34,894 nt of DNA from Desulfobacteraceae bacterium (GTDB lineage: Bacteria > Desulfobacterota > Desulfobacteria > Desulfobacterales > Desulfobacteraceae): the NCBI GenBank assembly GCA_011390435.1, contig JAABSK010000004.1:1-34894 (forward strand), given 5' to 3'. Each line of letters begins with the position of its first letter. Position 1 is the stretch's first letter. Positions 24,641 through 34,152 of the stretch are shown piece by piece. A program made the position numbers and the translations under genes. The notes below the pieces were generated by a model, which saw only the letters and a list, made by a program, of their open reading frames with translations, was not told the DNA's origin and searched no databases.

Positions 24641-25678
24641 ATGATCAATGTGGGGATTGCAGGCGCATCTGGTTACACTGGCGCCGAACTTGTCAAACTG
24701 ATTGTTAACCACCCCGAAGCCCGCCTGTGTGCGGTCACTTCCAGCAGCTATGCCGGACAATCTCTGACACAGATCTTTCCATCCATGCGGGGATGTGAAA
24801 ATATTATTTGTGAACCGTTGGATATCTCCGCCCTGAAAACAAGACTGGATGTCGTTTTTCTCGCCCTGCCCCATAAAGTATCCATGGCCTATGCCCCTCT
24901 TTTTTTGGAAAATGGAATCAAAGTCATTGATCTGTCCGCAGACTACCGGTTTTCAAATGCTGCCACCTATGAATCTGTTTATCAGGAGCACACGTCAAAA
25001 CACCTGCTGACCAGAAGTGTGTACGGGTTGAGCGAGATCTATCGTGATCAGATCAAACAGGCCGATCTTATCGGAAACCCCGGGTGTTATCCCACCACAA
25101 TCTTGCTGGCCCTGATCCCGCTGCTGAAAAACAAACTGATCCGGCCGGACCACATTATTTCCGATTCAAAATCAGGCGTCAGCGGTGCAGGACGATCATT
25201 GTCGCTGTCCACCCATTTTTGTGAAGTCAATGAATCATTCAATGCCTACAAAATCGGAAACCACCGGCATACCCCGGAAATAAATGAAATCCTCAGCGCC
25301 CATGCAGGGACTGACATTGATATCACTTTTGTTCCCCACCTGCTGCCCATCACCCGGGGGATGCTGTCCACGATTTATGTCACTGCCGGTGAGAAAATTA
25401 CTGAAAAACAGATCCGGCAGGCATATGAAACCTTTTATGAAAAAGCGTTTTTTGTCACGGTACTGGAAAAAGGCCAGTATCCATCGATTTCGCATGTGCG
25501 GGGAACGAATCGCTGTGATATTGGGTTCCATTTTAATGAAAACACCGGTCAGATCACTGTGATCTCCGCCATTGACAACCTTTTAAAAGGGGCTGCCGGC
25601 CAGGCCGTGCAAAATATGAACATTCAGTTCAACCTTGATGAAAAATCCGGTTTAGATGCGGTCACAGCCCATTTATAA
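24641..25678 (+). CDS. argC: N-acetyl-gamma-glutamyl-phosphate reductase
   Basis: The 345-aa enzyme performs the third step of arginine synthesis, NADPH reduction of N-acetylglutamyl phosphate. The Rossmann motif GASGYTG (8-14) and the catalytic Cys149 in GNPGCYPTT are present; GNHRHTPEI supplies the catalytic His. Length is normal for ArgC of the long type. AGGACAGGATAT precedes the ATG. No other arginine gene is near, so this is an isolated biosynthetic gene, possibly read together with the macro domain gene 62 bases upstream. Confidence 0.96.
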   Translation: MINVGIAGASGYTGAELVKLIVNHPEARLCAVTSSSYAGQSLTQIFPSMRGCENIICEPLDISALKTRLDVVFLALPHKVSMAYAPLFLENGIKVIDLSADYRFSNAATYESVYQEHTSKHLLTRSVYGLSEIYRDQIKQADLIGNPGCYPTTILLALIPLLKNKLIRPDHIISDSKSGVSGAGRSLSLSTHFCEVNESFNAYKIGNHRHTPEINEILSAHAGTDIDITFVPHLLPITRGMLSTIYVTAGEKITEKQIRQAYETFYEKAFFVTVLEKGQYPSISHVRGTNRCDIGFHFNENTGQITVISAIDNLLKGAAGQAVQNMNIQFNLDEKSGLDAVTAHL

Positions 25679-25690
25679 TCAATATTATGC

Positions 25691-25719
25691 TTGACATATA
25701 AAAATTATCTAACTAATAA
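25691..25719 (+). promoter_or_regulatory. Candidate promoter for the M23 peptidase gene
   Basis: A perfect TTGACA (25691-25696) and TAATAA (25714-25719) are 17 bases apart. This predicts a start at about 25726, two bases before the ATG at 25728, so the transcript would be nearly leaderless even though AAGGG sits upstream of the ATG. Either the -10 is elsewhere or the AAGGG is used only by read-through from argC. Confidence 0.35.
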
Positions 25720-25727
25720 GGGTGATA

Positions 25728-26654
25728 ATGAGAAAAAGAATGAAAATATGGTTCCATGCGGGTAATTTTTCCGAGATCAGGGAACTTTCCATTCCCAGAA
25801 CGGTGGCAGTTTTTTTACTTTTTCTCGGCACACTTGCCATTGCCGGAACCGTTTTTGTCGGATACGACTATCTGCGATTGAAGTCAATGTCTTTTGACAA
25901 CCAGTCATTAGCGCAGACCATCCTGGCACAGACCGATGAGATCAAGACCCAGCGCATCCAGATACAAAACTTTGCACAGAAAATTGAAACACTGAAAACA
26001 CAGGTCAGCAACCTGTCCAAATTTGAAGACAAGGTGCGCCTGATCGCTGATATCAAACAGACATCCAACTCCAGCGGGCTGATCGGTATCGGTGCAATTC
26101 CAAAAGATGAACTTGATACAGATATCCCTCTGGATCAAAAACACAACAATCTGATGCGGGAAATGCATCAGCAGGTGACCCTGACCAATTTCGCTGCAAA
26201 AAAACAGTCTCTGGATTTTGAAAAACTGATCGAGCTTCTGGAAAAAAAGCGGAATCTTCTGGCGTCGACGCCTTCTGTCAAACCAGTTGACGGCTGGATC
26301 ACCTCTCAGTTTGGCCACCGGGTGTCCCCGTTCACCGACCAGAAAGAATTTCATTCCGGTCTGGATATTGCCAACAAAGCCGGCACCCCGGTTATTGCCA
26401 CGGCAAACGGAAGGATATCGTATGCTGGCGGAAAAATGTATATCGGCAACCTTGTGGTGATCGATCACGGGTATGGCCGTGTCACAAAATATGGACATCT
26501 TCAAAAAGTACTGGTCAAATCCGGACAGGAAGTCAAACGCGGAGATGTGATTGCCTTGATGGGAAATACCGGACGGAGTACCGGGCCCCACCTTCATTAT
26601 GAGGTCAGAATAAACGGCACTCCTGTCGACCCGTTAAAATATATCCTGAACTAA
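25728..26654 (+). CDS. Membrane-anchored M23 (LytM-like) peptidase with coiled coil
   Basis: The 308-aa protein has one membrane anchor (about 24-46), a periplasmic coiled coil (about 55-95, QTDEIKTQRIQIQ), a helical linker and a C-terminal M23 domain (about 190-305). The zinc-binding residues are present: His and Asp in FHSGLDIAN and the HxH of GPHLHYEVR, together with the second His in TKYGHL. So the enzyme can be active, cutting peptidoglycan peptide bridges, unlike degenerate EnvC/NlpD activators. The build is like MepM/ToxR-activated M23 proteins with coiled coil. The ATG at 25728 with AAGGG at five bases is preferred to a GTG at 25722. It may work in cell separation or growth. Confidence 0.9.
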   Translation: MRKRMKIWFHAGNFSEIRELSIPRTVAVFLLFLGTLAIAGTVFVGYDYLRLKSMSFDNQSLAQTILAQTDEIKTQRIQIQNFAQKIETLKTQVSNLSKFEDKVRLIADIKQTSNSSGLIGIGAIPKDELDTDIPLDQKHNNLMREMHQQVTLTNFAAKKQSLDFEKLIELLEKKRNLLASTPSVKPVDGWITSQFGHRVSPFTDQKEFHSGLDIANKAGTPVIATANGRISYAGGKMYIGNLVVIDHGYGRVTKYGHLQKVLVKSGQEVKRGDVIALMGNTGRSTGPHLHYEVRINGTPVDPLKYILN

Positions 26655-26748
26655 TCCTGATTATTTTTTCCTTTTTTTCATTTTTGTGCAACTCAAAAAT
26701 TATTTCAATTTTTTATTTTATTTTAGGCAATTAATGCTTATATGTTTG

Positions 26749-26777
26749 TTGTCAGTTCAATTGGCATAACTTAAAAC
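26749..26777 (+). promoter_or_regulatory. Possible secA promoter
   Basis: TTGTCA (26749-26754) and TAAAAC (26772-26777) are 17 bases apart. The leader would be about 13 bases and contain AAAGG. Both boxes deviate from consensus. The gap 26655-26796 is otherwise very T-rich, with no strong hairpin after the M23 gene. Confidence 0.3.
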
Positions 26778-26796
26778 AATTCAGGTAAAAGGCCCT

Positions 26797-29319
26797 ATGG
26801 TATTCAATTTTATATCGAAAATATTCGGCTCAAACAATGATCGCACTTTAAAAAAACTTCAGCCACTGGTGGATCAGATCAATCAGCTTGAACCACAGAT
26901 GCAGAAATTATCAGATGATCAGATGGTTCATAAAACAGCAGAATACAAAGAGCGAATTCAAAAAGGTGAATCCCTGGACGATCTGTTGCCCGAAACGTTT
27001 GCCCTTGTCAGAGAAGCTTCTGTCAGAACGCTGGGCATGCGACACTTTGATGTTCAGCTGATCGGCGGCATTGCGCTCCATCAGGGGTGCATTGCAGAGA
27101 TGAAAACCGGTGAAGGAAAAACACTGATGTCGACCCTGCCCGCCTATTTAAACGCATTGTCAGGCAAAGGTGTTCATCTGGTAACCGTCAATGATTATCT
27201 GGCCAGAAGGGATGCAGAATGGATGGCCAGAATCTATAATTTCCTTGGCCTGACTGTCGGAGCCATTGTGCACGATATTACGGATCAGGAACGGAAAGCC
27301 GCATACAATTCCGATATCACCTATGGCACCAACAATGAATTCGGTTTTGATTACCTGCGGGACAACATGAAATATGATGTCACATCTCTTGCCCAGCGCG
27401 ACCTGAATTTTGCCATTGTTGACGAAGTGGACAGCATCCTCATTGATGAGGCCAGGACTCCGCTGATCATTTCCGGACCCGGAGAAAAATCAACACATTT
27501 TTATACCCAGGTCAATACGATTATTCCAGCGTTTGCGAAAGACACAGACTACACCATTGATGAAGAGTCAAAAACGGTTTCCCTGACAGAAGACGGTATT
27601 GCAAAGGGTGAAAAACTCCTCAATGTTGACAATCTCTATGACCCGTTGAATATTGAGATACTCCACCACCTGAACCAGGCGTTGAAGGCCCATACCCTCT
27701 TTAAAAAAGATACCGATTATATTGTCAAAAACGATCAGGTCGTGATCGTGGATGAATTTACCGGACGGTTGATGACCGGGCGACGATACAGCGAAGGGCT
27801 TCACCAGGCACTTGAAGCCAAGGAAAACGTCAAGATCGAAAACGAAAACCAGACGCTGGCATCCATCACTTTTCAGAACTATTTCCGGATGTATGACAAA
27901 TTGTCAGGCATGACCGGTACAGCGGAAACCGAAGCTGCAGAATTTAAAAAAATATATGACCTGGATGTCCTGGTGATCCCCACTCACATGAAAATGATCC
28001 GAAAAGATTATCCAGATCTTATCTACAAGACACAAAAAGAGAAATATGACGCGGCCATCAAGGATATTATCAAGCTGCACCAGAAGGGCCAGCCAGTCCT
28101 TGTCGGGACCATATCCATCGACGTTTCTGAAGATATGAGCAAAAAACTGAAAAAAAAAGGGATCAACCATTCGGTATTGAACGCAAAACATCACAAGGCT
28201 GAAGCTGAAATTGTTGCCAATGCCGGCCAGAGGGGTGCGGTAACGATCTCAACAAACATGGCCGGCCGTGGAACAGATATTGTTCTTGGCGAAGGGGTAA
28301 AGGAGCTGGGGGGGCTTCATATCCTGGGAACATCCCGGCATGAATCACGGCGGATTGACAATCAGCTCAGGGGCCGTTCCGGACGGCAGGGAGATCCGGG
28401 AACATCCCGGTTCTATCTGTCTTTGGAAGATGACCTGCTGCGGATCTTTGGCGGAGACCGTATCCATACAGTAATGGACAAGCTTGGTATTGAGGAAGGC
28501 GAGCATATTGAACACCCGTTTATCAGCAAAGCCATTGAAAACGCCCAGTCAAAAGTTGAAGGCCACAACTTTGAAGTTCGAAAACAGCTCCTGGAATACG
28601 ACGATGTCATGAACCAGCAGCGGGAAATCATCTACCGGCAGCGGCGCAAGGTTCTGCTGGAAAAAGATCTGAAACCCTTTGTCCTTGAAATGGTTGAAGA
28701 CAAAGTCTATGACGTCGTGGATGAGTTTGCACAGGATAAAACCCCGCTGGAAAAATGGGACCTTCCCGGCCTTGAAAGCCGGATCAAAAAAGTATTCAAC
28801 TTTTCTCCGGATCTTGACGCTGCCGCTAAACAGGATCTGGACAGACAGCAGCTTTGCGATCTTTTGTTTGACCATCTGAAAGCCACATATACACAAAGAG
28901 AAGAAACCATTGGCAAAGACATTACAAGACAGATTGAAAGACACCTGATTCTTCAGACTGTGGATACCCGATGGAAAGAACATCTTCTGTCCATGGACCA
29001 TCTCAAAGAAGGAATCGGCCTTCGTGGCTATGCACAGCAGGACCCTTTGAGAATCTACAAAAAAGAGGGTTTTTCAATGTTTCAGGAACTGATGGATCGG
29101 ATCAAGGAAGAAATTGTGGAAATTCTCTTCAAGATCCAGATTTCTGCATCTGCTCCCATCGAAGAGCTGCCGAAAAAAAATCAGACGCCGATGACATTTT
29201 CCCATTCAGACGGCTCGACCATGAAACAACCGGTGAAACGCTCTGCCCGGAAAGTTCAGCGCAACGACCCCTGTCCGTGCGGCAGTGGTAAAAAATACAA
29301 AAAATGCTGTATGGATTAG
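26797..29319 (+). CDS. secA: Protein translocase ATPase SecA
   Basis: The 840-aa motor drives proteins through SecYEG. The Walker A MKTGEGKT (about 102-109) and [13 protein letters not shown] (about 208-220) of nucleotide-binding domain 1 are clear. The preprotein crosslinking and helical scaffold domains are also recognisable. The C-terminal tail ends in a zinc-binding motif [13 protein letters not shown] (Cys826, 828, 837, 838) used to bind SecB or the ribosome. AAAGG precedes the ATG. clpS follows with only 14 bases between the stop at 29319 and its ATG, so secA is likely the first gene of the secA-clpS-clpA-aat unit. Confidence 0.97.
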   Translation: MVFNFISKIFGSNNDRTLKKLQPLVDQINQLEPQMQKLSDDQMVHKTAEYKERIQKGESLDDLLPETFALVREASVRTLGMRHFDVQLIGGIALHQGCIAEMKTGEGKTLMSTLPAYLNALSGKGVHLVTVNDYLARRDAEWMARIYNFLGLTVGAIVHDITDQERKAAYNSDITYGTNNEFGFDYLRDNMKYDVTSLAQRDLNFAIVDEVDSILIDEARTPLIISGPGEKSTHFYTQVNTIIPAFAKDTDYTIDEESKTVSLTEDGIAKGEKLLNVDNLYDPLNIEILHHLNQALKAHTLFKKDTDYIVKNDQVVIVDEFTGRLMTGRRYSEGLHQALEAKENVKIENENQTLASITFQNYFRMYDKLSGMTGTAETEAAEFKKIYDLDVLVIPTHMKMIRKDYPDLIYKTQKEKYDAAIKDIIKLHQKGQPVLVGTISIDVSEDMSKKLKKKGINHSVLNAKHHKAEAEIVANAGQRGAVTISTNMAGRGTDIVLGEGVKELGGLHILGTSRHESRRIDNQLRGRSGRQGDPGTSRFYLSLEDDLLRIFGGDRIHTVMDKLGIEEGEHIEHPFISKAIENAQSKVEGHNFEVRKQLLEYDDVMNQQREIIYRQRRKVLLEKDLKPFVLEMVEDKVYDVVDEFAQDKTPLEKWDLPGLESRIKKVFNFSPDLDAAAKQDLDRQQLCDLLFDHLKATYTQREETIGKDITRQIERHLILQTVDTRWKEHLLSMDHLKEGIGLRGYAQQDPLRIYKKEGFSMFQELMDRIKEEIVEILFKIQISASAPIEELPKKNQTPMTFSHSDGSTMKQPVKRSARKVQRNDPCPCGSGKKYKKCCMD

Positions 29320-29333
29320 GAGGGAACTGTTGT

Positions 29334-29642
29334 ATGAGCTCTGCTGATCCAAGAATCAAAGAAAAGATCTCAACCCGATCAAAGAATGATGAACCGCCAA
29401 TGTATAAAGTTCTTCTCCACAATGACGATTATACAACCATGGAATTTGTGGTGGAGGTTCTTATCACTGTGTTTGGAAAATCACTTGAAAAAGCAACACA
29501 AATCATGCTTAATATACATAATAAGGGACAAGGGATGTGCGGCATCTACCCCAGGCAGATTGCAGAAACAAAGGTTGAAACCGTTCACAGCCTGGCCAGA
29601 AGCAAAGGGTTTCCTTTAAAAAGCACATTGGAAAAGGAGTAG
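29334..29642 (+). CDS. clpS: ClpS, N-degron adaptor of ClpA
   Basis: The 102-aa adaptor brings proteins with Leu, Phe, Trp or Tyr N-termini to ClpA. The pocket is formed around LLHNDDYTTMEFV (HNDD with the two acidic residues) and the His of IHNKGQGMCG; QIAETK and the flexible acidic/basic N-terminus match. A longer frame overlaps the end of secA from 29304, but AGGAGG ten bases before the ATG at 29334 fixes this start. The stop is two bases before the clpA ATG. It is the second gene of the secA-clpS-clpA-aat unit. Confidence 0.95.
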   Translation: MSSADPRIKEKISTRSKNDEPPMYKVLLHNDDYTTMEFVVEVLITVFGKSLEKATQIMLNIHNKGQGMCGIYPRQIAETKVETVHSLARSKGFPLKSTLEKE

Positions 29643-29644
29643 GT

Positions 29645-31903
29645 ATGATCAGCAAAGAACTAAGTACAGCGCTCGGTTTTGCCGTTCGTGAAGCCAAAAA
29701 GAGAAGGCATGAGTATGTATGTGTTGAGCACGTTCTTTATGCAATCCTTAACCACGAAGCAGGGGCCCAGACCATTGAAAAATGTGGTGGCAATCCTGAC
29801 CAGATAAAAGAAGAACTTGAAAAATTCTTTGATGAAAAACTGACCCGGATCGATACAAAAGATGAATATGTTCTGCAGCAGACGATCGGATTTCAGCGCA
29901 TGATTCAGCGGGCAATCAACCACGCCCGTTCTGCGGAAAAAAACGAGGTAAACCTGGGGGACATTCTTGCGTCCATTTTTCAGGAAAAAGATTCCCATGC
30001 CGCGTTTTACCTTGAATCTGAAGGGATTACCCGGCTGGATGTCTTAAAATATATTTCCCATCATGCTGAATTTGAAAAAAAGACACCGCCAGCAACAGAC
30101 CCTGCTGAACGACTGTTGAAACATCCGGATTTTCAGACCAGACGGAAAAAGAAAAAAGACCCCCTGGACATGTTCACAACAAACCTGCTGGAAAAAGCCA
30201 TGGATAACCGGATCGATCCGCTCATCGGCAGACAGACCGAGATGGACCGTCTGATGCAGGTCCTGTGCCGCAGACGGAAAAACAATCCCATTCTGGTGGG
30301 CGATCCAGGCGTGGGAAAAACTGCCATTGCAGAAGGCCTTGCCCTGAGAATCAAAAACCAGGAGGTACCGGATCTACTGGAAAACTGTGAACTGTTTTCA
30401 CTGGATATGGGGACGTTGCTTGCCGGAACCAAGTATCGCGGAGACTTTGAAAAACGCCTCAAAGATGTGATTGAAGCACTGGAATCCAAAGAAAACGCCC
30501 TTCTGGTGATTGATGAAATCCATACTGTTGTGGGAGCAGGTGCCACCACCAGCGGATCCATGGATGCATCCAATATTTTAAAACCCGCCCTTTCATCAGG
30601 GGATATCAAATGCATTGGAACCACCACCTACGAAGAATATAAAAATCATTTTGAAAAAGACCGGGCATTTTCACGCCGCTTTGAAAAAATAGAAGTGTCT
30701 GAACCCAGTCTTGAGGAAGCCACCCAGATTCTTGATGGGCTCAAATCCTATTATGAAAAACACCACGGGCTTTCATATCCGGCTGAAACCATTGAGGCTG
30801 CTGCCTATCTGTCGGATAAATATATCAATGACCGATACCTGCCGGACAAAGCCATCGATGTCATTGATGAAACCGGGGCATATCTTCGTCTCAAAGGCAA
30901 TGGAAAGGTGAAAAATGTCCGTGTAAAAGACATTGAAGAGATTGTCGCAAAGATTGCCAAAGTCCCGGTCACCAGTGTCACTTCAACAGACAAATCCAAT
31001 CTTGAATCTCTTCCCAGGCGGCTGCAGAAAGTCATTTTCGGGCAGGATGAAGCGCTGAAAACCCTCACTACATCCATCAAGCGCTCCCGAGCCGGCCTTG
31101 CAGCACCTGATCGACCCATTGGGTCGTTTTTGTTCACCGGTCCCACCGGTGTCGGTAAAACAGAGGTTGCCAAACAGATTGCTGAACACCTTGGAATCAA
31201 ATTCCTTCGCTTTGACATGAGTGAATATATGGAAAAACACTCTGTTTCGCGGCTGATCGGTGCCCCGCCGGGATATGTTGGGTTTGATCAGGGCGGTATT
31301 CTGACAGACAACATCCGAAAACATCCCCACTGTGTGCTGTTGCTGGATGAAATTGAAAAAGCCCATATGGACCTGTACAACATTCTTCTTCAGGTCATGG
31401 ATTATGCCACCTTGACCGACAACAACGGTAAAGTGGCAGATTTCAGAAACGTTATCATCGTCATGACATCCAATGCCGGAGCCAGGGAGATGAGCGCAAA
31501 CAGCATTGGATTTGGTGCCCAGACTGCCAACACCGATGCCAAAGGACTCAAGGCTGTTGAGACCACTTTCAGCCCGGAATTTCGAAACCGTCTGGACAAT
31601 ATCGTCCAGTTCAATCATCTGTCCCACAAAACCATGGAAATGATCGTGGACAAGAACATGAAAGAGCTCAAAACCCTGTTGGAAGCAAAAAATGTTGTCC
31701 TGACCTATTCCGCCAAAGCCAGATCACATCTTGCAAAACAGGGGTATGATCCAAAATTCGGTGCCCGGCCGCTTTCACGGCTGATCCAGATCAGCATCAA
31801 AGACCGGCTCACAGATGAGATTCTGTTTGGAAAACTGGAAAAAGGAGGCAAGGTTTCCATTGGCTTGAGAAACAAAGCCCTGAGTTTCACCTTTACACGT
31901 TGA
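29645..31903 (+). CDS. clpA: ATP-dependent unfoldase ClpA
   Basis: The 752-aa AAA+ protein has an N domain (about 1-145), which binds ClpS, and two ATPase domains. D1 has GDPGVGKTA and LLVIDEIHT; D2 has GPTGVGKTE and LLLDEIEKAH. It lacks the long middle coiled coil of ClpB. The ClpP-binding loop appears as NSIGFG (IGF; Escherichia coli ClpA has IGL). It unfolds substrates into ClpP, whose gene is not in this window. AAGGAG lies five bases before the ATG. The stop TGA is directly followed by the aat ATG. Confidence 0.96.
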   Translation: MISKELSTALGFAVREAKKRRHEYVCVEHVLYAILNHEAGAQTIEKCGGNPDQIKEELEKFFDEKLTRIDTKDEYVLQQTIGFQRMIQRAINHARSAEKNEVNLGDILASIFQEKDSHAAFYLESEGITRLDVLKYISHHAEFEKKTPPATDPAERLLKHPDFQTRRKKKKDPLDMFTTNLLEKAMDNRIDPLIGRQTEMDRLMQVLCRRRKNNPILVGDPGVGKTAIAEGLALRIKNQEVPDLLENCELFSLDMGTLLAGTKYRGDFEKRLKDVIEALESKENALLVIDEIHTVVGAGATTSGSMDASNILKPALSSGDIKCIGTTTYEEYKNHFEKDRAFSRRFEKIEVSEPSLEEATQILDGLKSYYEKHHGLSYPAETIEAAAYLSDKYINDRYLPDKAIDVIDETGAYLRLKGNGKVKNVRVKDIEEIVAKIAKVPVTSVTSTDKSNLESLPRRLQKVIFGQDEALKTLTTSIKRSRAGLAAPDRPIGSFLFTGPTGVGKTEVAKQIAEHLGIKFLRFDMSEYMEKHSVSRLIGAPPGYVGFDQGGILTDNIRKHPHCVLLLDEIEKAHMDLYNILLQVMDYATLTDNNGKVADFRNVIIVMTSNAGAREMSANSIGFGAQTANTDAKGLKAVETTFSPEFRNRLDNIVQFNHLSHKTMEMIVDKNMKELKTLLEAKNVVLTYSAKARSHLAKQGYDPKFGARPLSRLIQISIKDRLTDEILFGKLEKGGKVSIGLRNKALSFTFTR

Positions 31904-32602
31904 ATGCCCCTTTTCAGATTATCAGACCAGTTGAATTTTCCGCCACCATGGCTGGCAAGATCTGACGGATTGCTGTGCATGGGCGGCGATCTTTCTCCAA
32001 AAAGATTGCTGCTGGCTTACCAGAACGGTATTTTCCCCTGGTACTCAAAAAATGAACCCATTCTGTGGTGGTCGCCAGACCCCAGGCTGGTTCTGTTTCC
32101 AGAACAGATCGCCATCTCCAGAAGTCTGAAAAAAATCATCAGAAAAAAGCACTTTGATATCCGAATGGATACTGCTTTTGAACAGACCATCCGGGCCTGT
32201 TCAAAGCCCAGAAAAAATAAAACCATTGATACCTGGCTGGTGGATGAAATGATCGAGGCATATACCCGGCTGCATACTATGGGAAAAGCCCATTCAGTTG
32301 AAGCCTGGCAGGACGGCAGGCTGGTGGGCGGCCTTTACGGTGTAAGCCTTGGACGTATTTTTTTTGGCGAATCCATGTTTGCGCATCAATCCAATGCCTC
32401 GAAAGTCGCACTGGTCACCCTGGCAGAACATCTGAAAAAACACCATTTTGACCTGATCGACTGTCAGGTGACCACAGAGCATCTCTTGCGCATGGGTGCC
32501 AGAGAGATTGATCGATCCACATTTCTTAAAATCATCACCCGATCCGTTCAACACCAACAGGGAGATACTGCCTGGCACCATCCTGCCGGTTTGAGTATAT
32601 AA
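31904..32602 (+). CDS. aat: Leucyl/phenylalanyl-tRNA-protein transferase
   Basis: The 232-aa enzyme adds Leu or Phe to proteins with N-terminal Arg or Lys and so makes ligands for ClpS. GIFPWY, LWWSPDPR, the VEAWQDGRLVGGLYG core and FGESMF are all family signatures. Its ATG follows the clpA TGA with no gap and has no Shine-Dalgarno (CACGTTGAATG), so it depends on coupling to clpA. With clpS and clpA it completes the bacterial N-degron route in one unit. Confidence 0.95.
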   Translation: MPLFRLSDQLNFPPPWLARSDGLLCMGGDLSPKRLLLAYQNGIFPWYSKNEPILWWSPDPRLVLFPEQIAISRSLKKIIRKKHFDIRMDTAFEQTIRACSKPRKNKTIDTWLVDEMIEAYTRLHTMGKAHSVEAWQDGRLVGGLYGVSLGRIFFGESMFAHQSNASKVALVTLAEHLKKHHFDLIDCQVTTEHLLRMGAREIDRSTFLKIITRSVQHQQGDTAWHHPAGLSI

Positions 32603-32712
32603 ATCCCACCACCTGTCTGCGATTTGATTTCACCCGTTTTCCATAGGCTTGACAAAACCGGTATCGGTGGTCATCATTATACCGTCAACACTCTTAACGA
32701 TAAGGACGTAAA

Positions 32713-33108
32713 ATGCTGTTTAAACTTTTCATATGTTTTACACTGATCCCAGTGGTGGAATTGTATCTTTTAATCAAAACCGGAACAATCATCGGCAGCC
32801 TGAATACAGTTCTTCTGGTCATCTTTACCGGATTTGCAGGCGCCTGGCTTGCACACATGGAAGGTCTCAATACAATGGCAAAACTCAGGGCCAATCTCCA
32901 GCAGGGCCTGATGCCGGCAGAAGAGCTTCTGGATGCAGCGATCATTTTCGTTGCCGGTGCAGTATTGATCACTCCGGGACTGCTCACCGATTTTTTGGGT
33001 CTGATGCTGTTATGGCCGGTCACCCGGAACAAATTCAAGCAGATTTTAAGAAAAAAATTTGATGACATGCGCCTGAAGGGAGATATCAATATTACCCGAT
33101 TTCATTAA
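32713..33108 (+). CDS. fxsA: FxsA-family membrane protein
   Basis: The 131-aa protein has two to three membrane spans (about 2-20, 25-47, 75-100), the conserved VELYLLIKTGTIIG start and PGLLTDFLGLMLL near the end, all FxsA marks. In Escherichia coli FxsA eases F-plasmid exclusion of phage T7; its normal job is unknown. AGGA six bases before the ATG supports the start. A TTGACA at 32649-32654 lies in the 110-base gap after aat, but its -10 is unclear (CATTAT at a long spacing of 20). It is probably a separate unit. Confidence 0.88.
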   Translation: MLFKLFICFTLIPVVELYLLIKTGTIIGSLNTVLLVIFTGFAGAWLAHMEGLNTMAKLRANLQQGLMPAEELLDAAIIFVAGAVLITPGLLTDFLGLMLLWPVTRNKFKQILRKKFDDMRLKGDINITRFH

Positions 33109-33132
33109 CAATCTCTCTGATTCAATGTCTGT

Positions 33133-33274
33133 CCTTGCAAAAGCATGGATACCTGTGCTAAAGAAGTTTTCTGAGTACCCGATAATAAAGCCAGTAGCAG
33201 CATTTACAGCCGAGACAGCCTGAAGATTAAAAAAAAGCGCTCCATACAGTTTCTTTTACTGCTTTTGCAAAGGG
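33133..33274 (+). promoter_or_regulatory. Structured leader that can hide the HDOD ribosome binding site
   Basis: CCTTGCAAAAGCA (33133-33145) pairs with TGCTTTTGCAAAGG (33260-33273) over 13 bp with one bulged A (33271). The core of 11 bp is perfect. The 3' arm contains AAAGGG, the ribosome binding site for the ATG at 33279. Inner segments could pair as ATGGA (33145-33149) with TCCAT (33241-33245), as an alternative fold. No T-run follows, so control of translation is likelier than termination. It does not match riboswitch consensus sequences I know. It could be a terminal inverted repeat instead, but no target duplication is seen. Confidence 0.45.
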
Positions 33275-33278
33275 ATAA

Positions 33279-34145
33279 ATGGAAATAAAAGCTGAAATTT
33301 TAAAGATGATCCAGAAAAAGGAGAGCGATCTGCCGACGCTCCCGGTTGTGATCGACAGAATTATCAGCGTGGCTTCAGATGAAAAAACATCCACAGAAGA
33401 ACTTGCCGAAGTGATTTCCTATGACCAGGGAATGACCAATAAACTGCTGAAACTGTCCAACTCGATCTACTATGCTCAGAAAACAAAAGTCGAGACCATC
33501 AAGCGTGCCATTACGGTGATCGGTTTTGATGAGATCATCGGTATTGCGCTTGGCATGAGTATTCTGTCGTCTTTTACTGACAAATCCGGTATGAGCCTTG
33601 ATATGAAAGCATTGTGGATCCATGGAATCGGTGTTGCAACCGTTGCAAAGGATCTTGCCAAACGGACCAATCCTGCGATTGCCAATAAAATTTTTGTTCC
33701 CGGCCTTCTTCATGATATGGGAAAGGTCATTTTTGCGATCTATTTCAAGGATGAATATCGAAAAGTCCGCCAACTGGCCATGGAAAAAAAAAAGCCCCTT
33801 TATTTTTCCGAAAATGCCATTTTTAAACTGGATCATGCAATTTTGTCAGCCCTGCTGATGAAACGCTGGAATTTTCCCCAATCCATTATGCTGCCCTGCC
33901 GGTTTCATCACAATCCAGAAGCTGCCCCGATTAAATTCAGGTATCAGTCCTTGATTATCAACCTGGCAGATTACCTGACCCAGAAGGCTGGAATCGGTCA
34001 CAGTGGAAATCCTGTGCCGGTAACAGTCAAAAACAGTCCGCAGAAAATCGGCATTAACCCGAATATCCTGAAACTCACCATTGATCAATTGAAACGCAAA
34101 GAAGACGAAATCAAGGACTTTTTCAATATTACCACAGAAAGTTAA
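33279..34145 (+). CDS. HDOD domain signalling protein
   Basis: The 288-aa soluble protein is nearly all HDOD domain (about 15-215). PTLPVV (19-24), an SYDQGMTNKLLKLSN region and GLLHDMGKV (His145, Asp146) fit the family. HDOD proteins are related to HD phosphohydrolases, yet most lack some metal ligands and act as signalling or scaffold proteins in motility, biofilm or cell cycle control. No output domain is fused. AAAGGG four bases before the ATG is its ribosome binding site and may be masked by the leader described at 33133-33274. Confidence 0.9.
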   Translation: MEIKAEILKMIQKKESDLPTLPVVIDRIISVASDEKTSTEELAEVISYDQGMTNKLLKLSNSIYYAQKTKVETIKRAITVIGFDEIIGIALGMSILSSFTDKSGMSLDMKALWIHGIGVATVAKDLAKRTNPAIANKIFVPGLLHDMGKVIFAIYFKDEYRKVRQLAMEKKKPLYFSENAIFKLDHAILSALLMKRWNFPQSIMLPCRFHHNPEAAPIKFRYQSLIINLADYLTQKAGIGHSGNPVPVTVKNSPQKIGINPNILKLTIDQLKRKEDEIKDFFNITTES

Positions 34146-34152
34146 CCAAATT

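Noticed and set aside
26655..26700. Terminator after the M23 peptidase gene
   Set aside because: The T-runs are long, but the preceding TAAT/ATTA stem has only four weak pairs.
29304..29333. Longer ClpS start overlapping secA
   Set aside because: The ATG at 29334 has AGGAGG at a proper distance and gives the normal ClpS length.
33133..33274. TPP or c-di-GMP riboswitch in the HDOD leader
   Set aside because: CTGAGTACCC and GATAATAAAGCC recall parts of the TPP and GEMM consensus, but the conserved core elements are missing and the pieces do not form the known folds.
33133..33274. MITE with terminal inverted repeats
   Set aside because: The arms could be such repeats, but there is no target site duplication and no second copy in the window.
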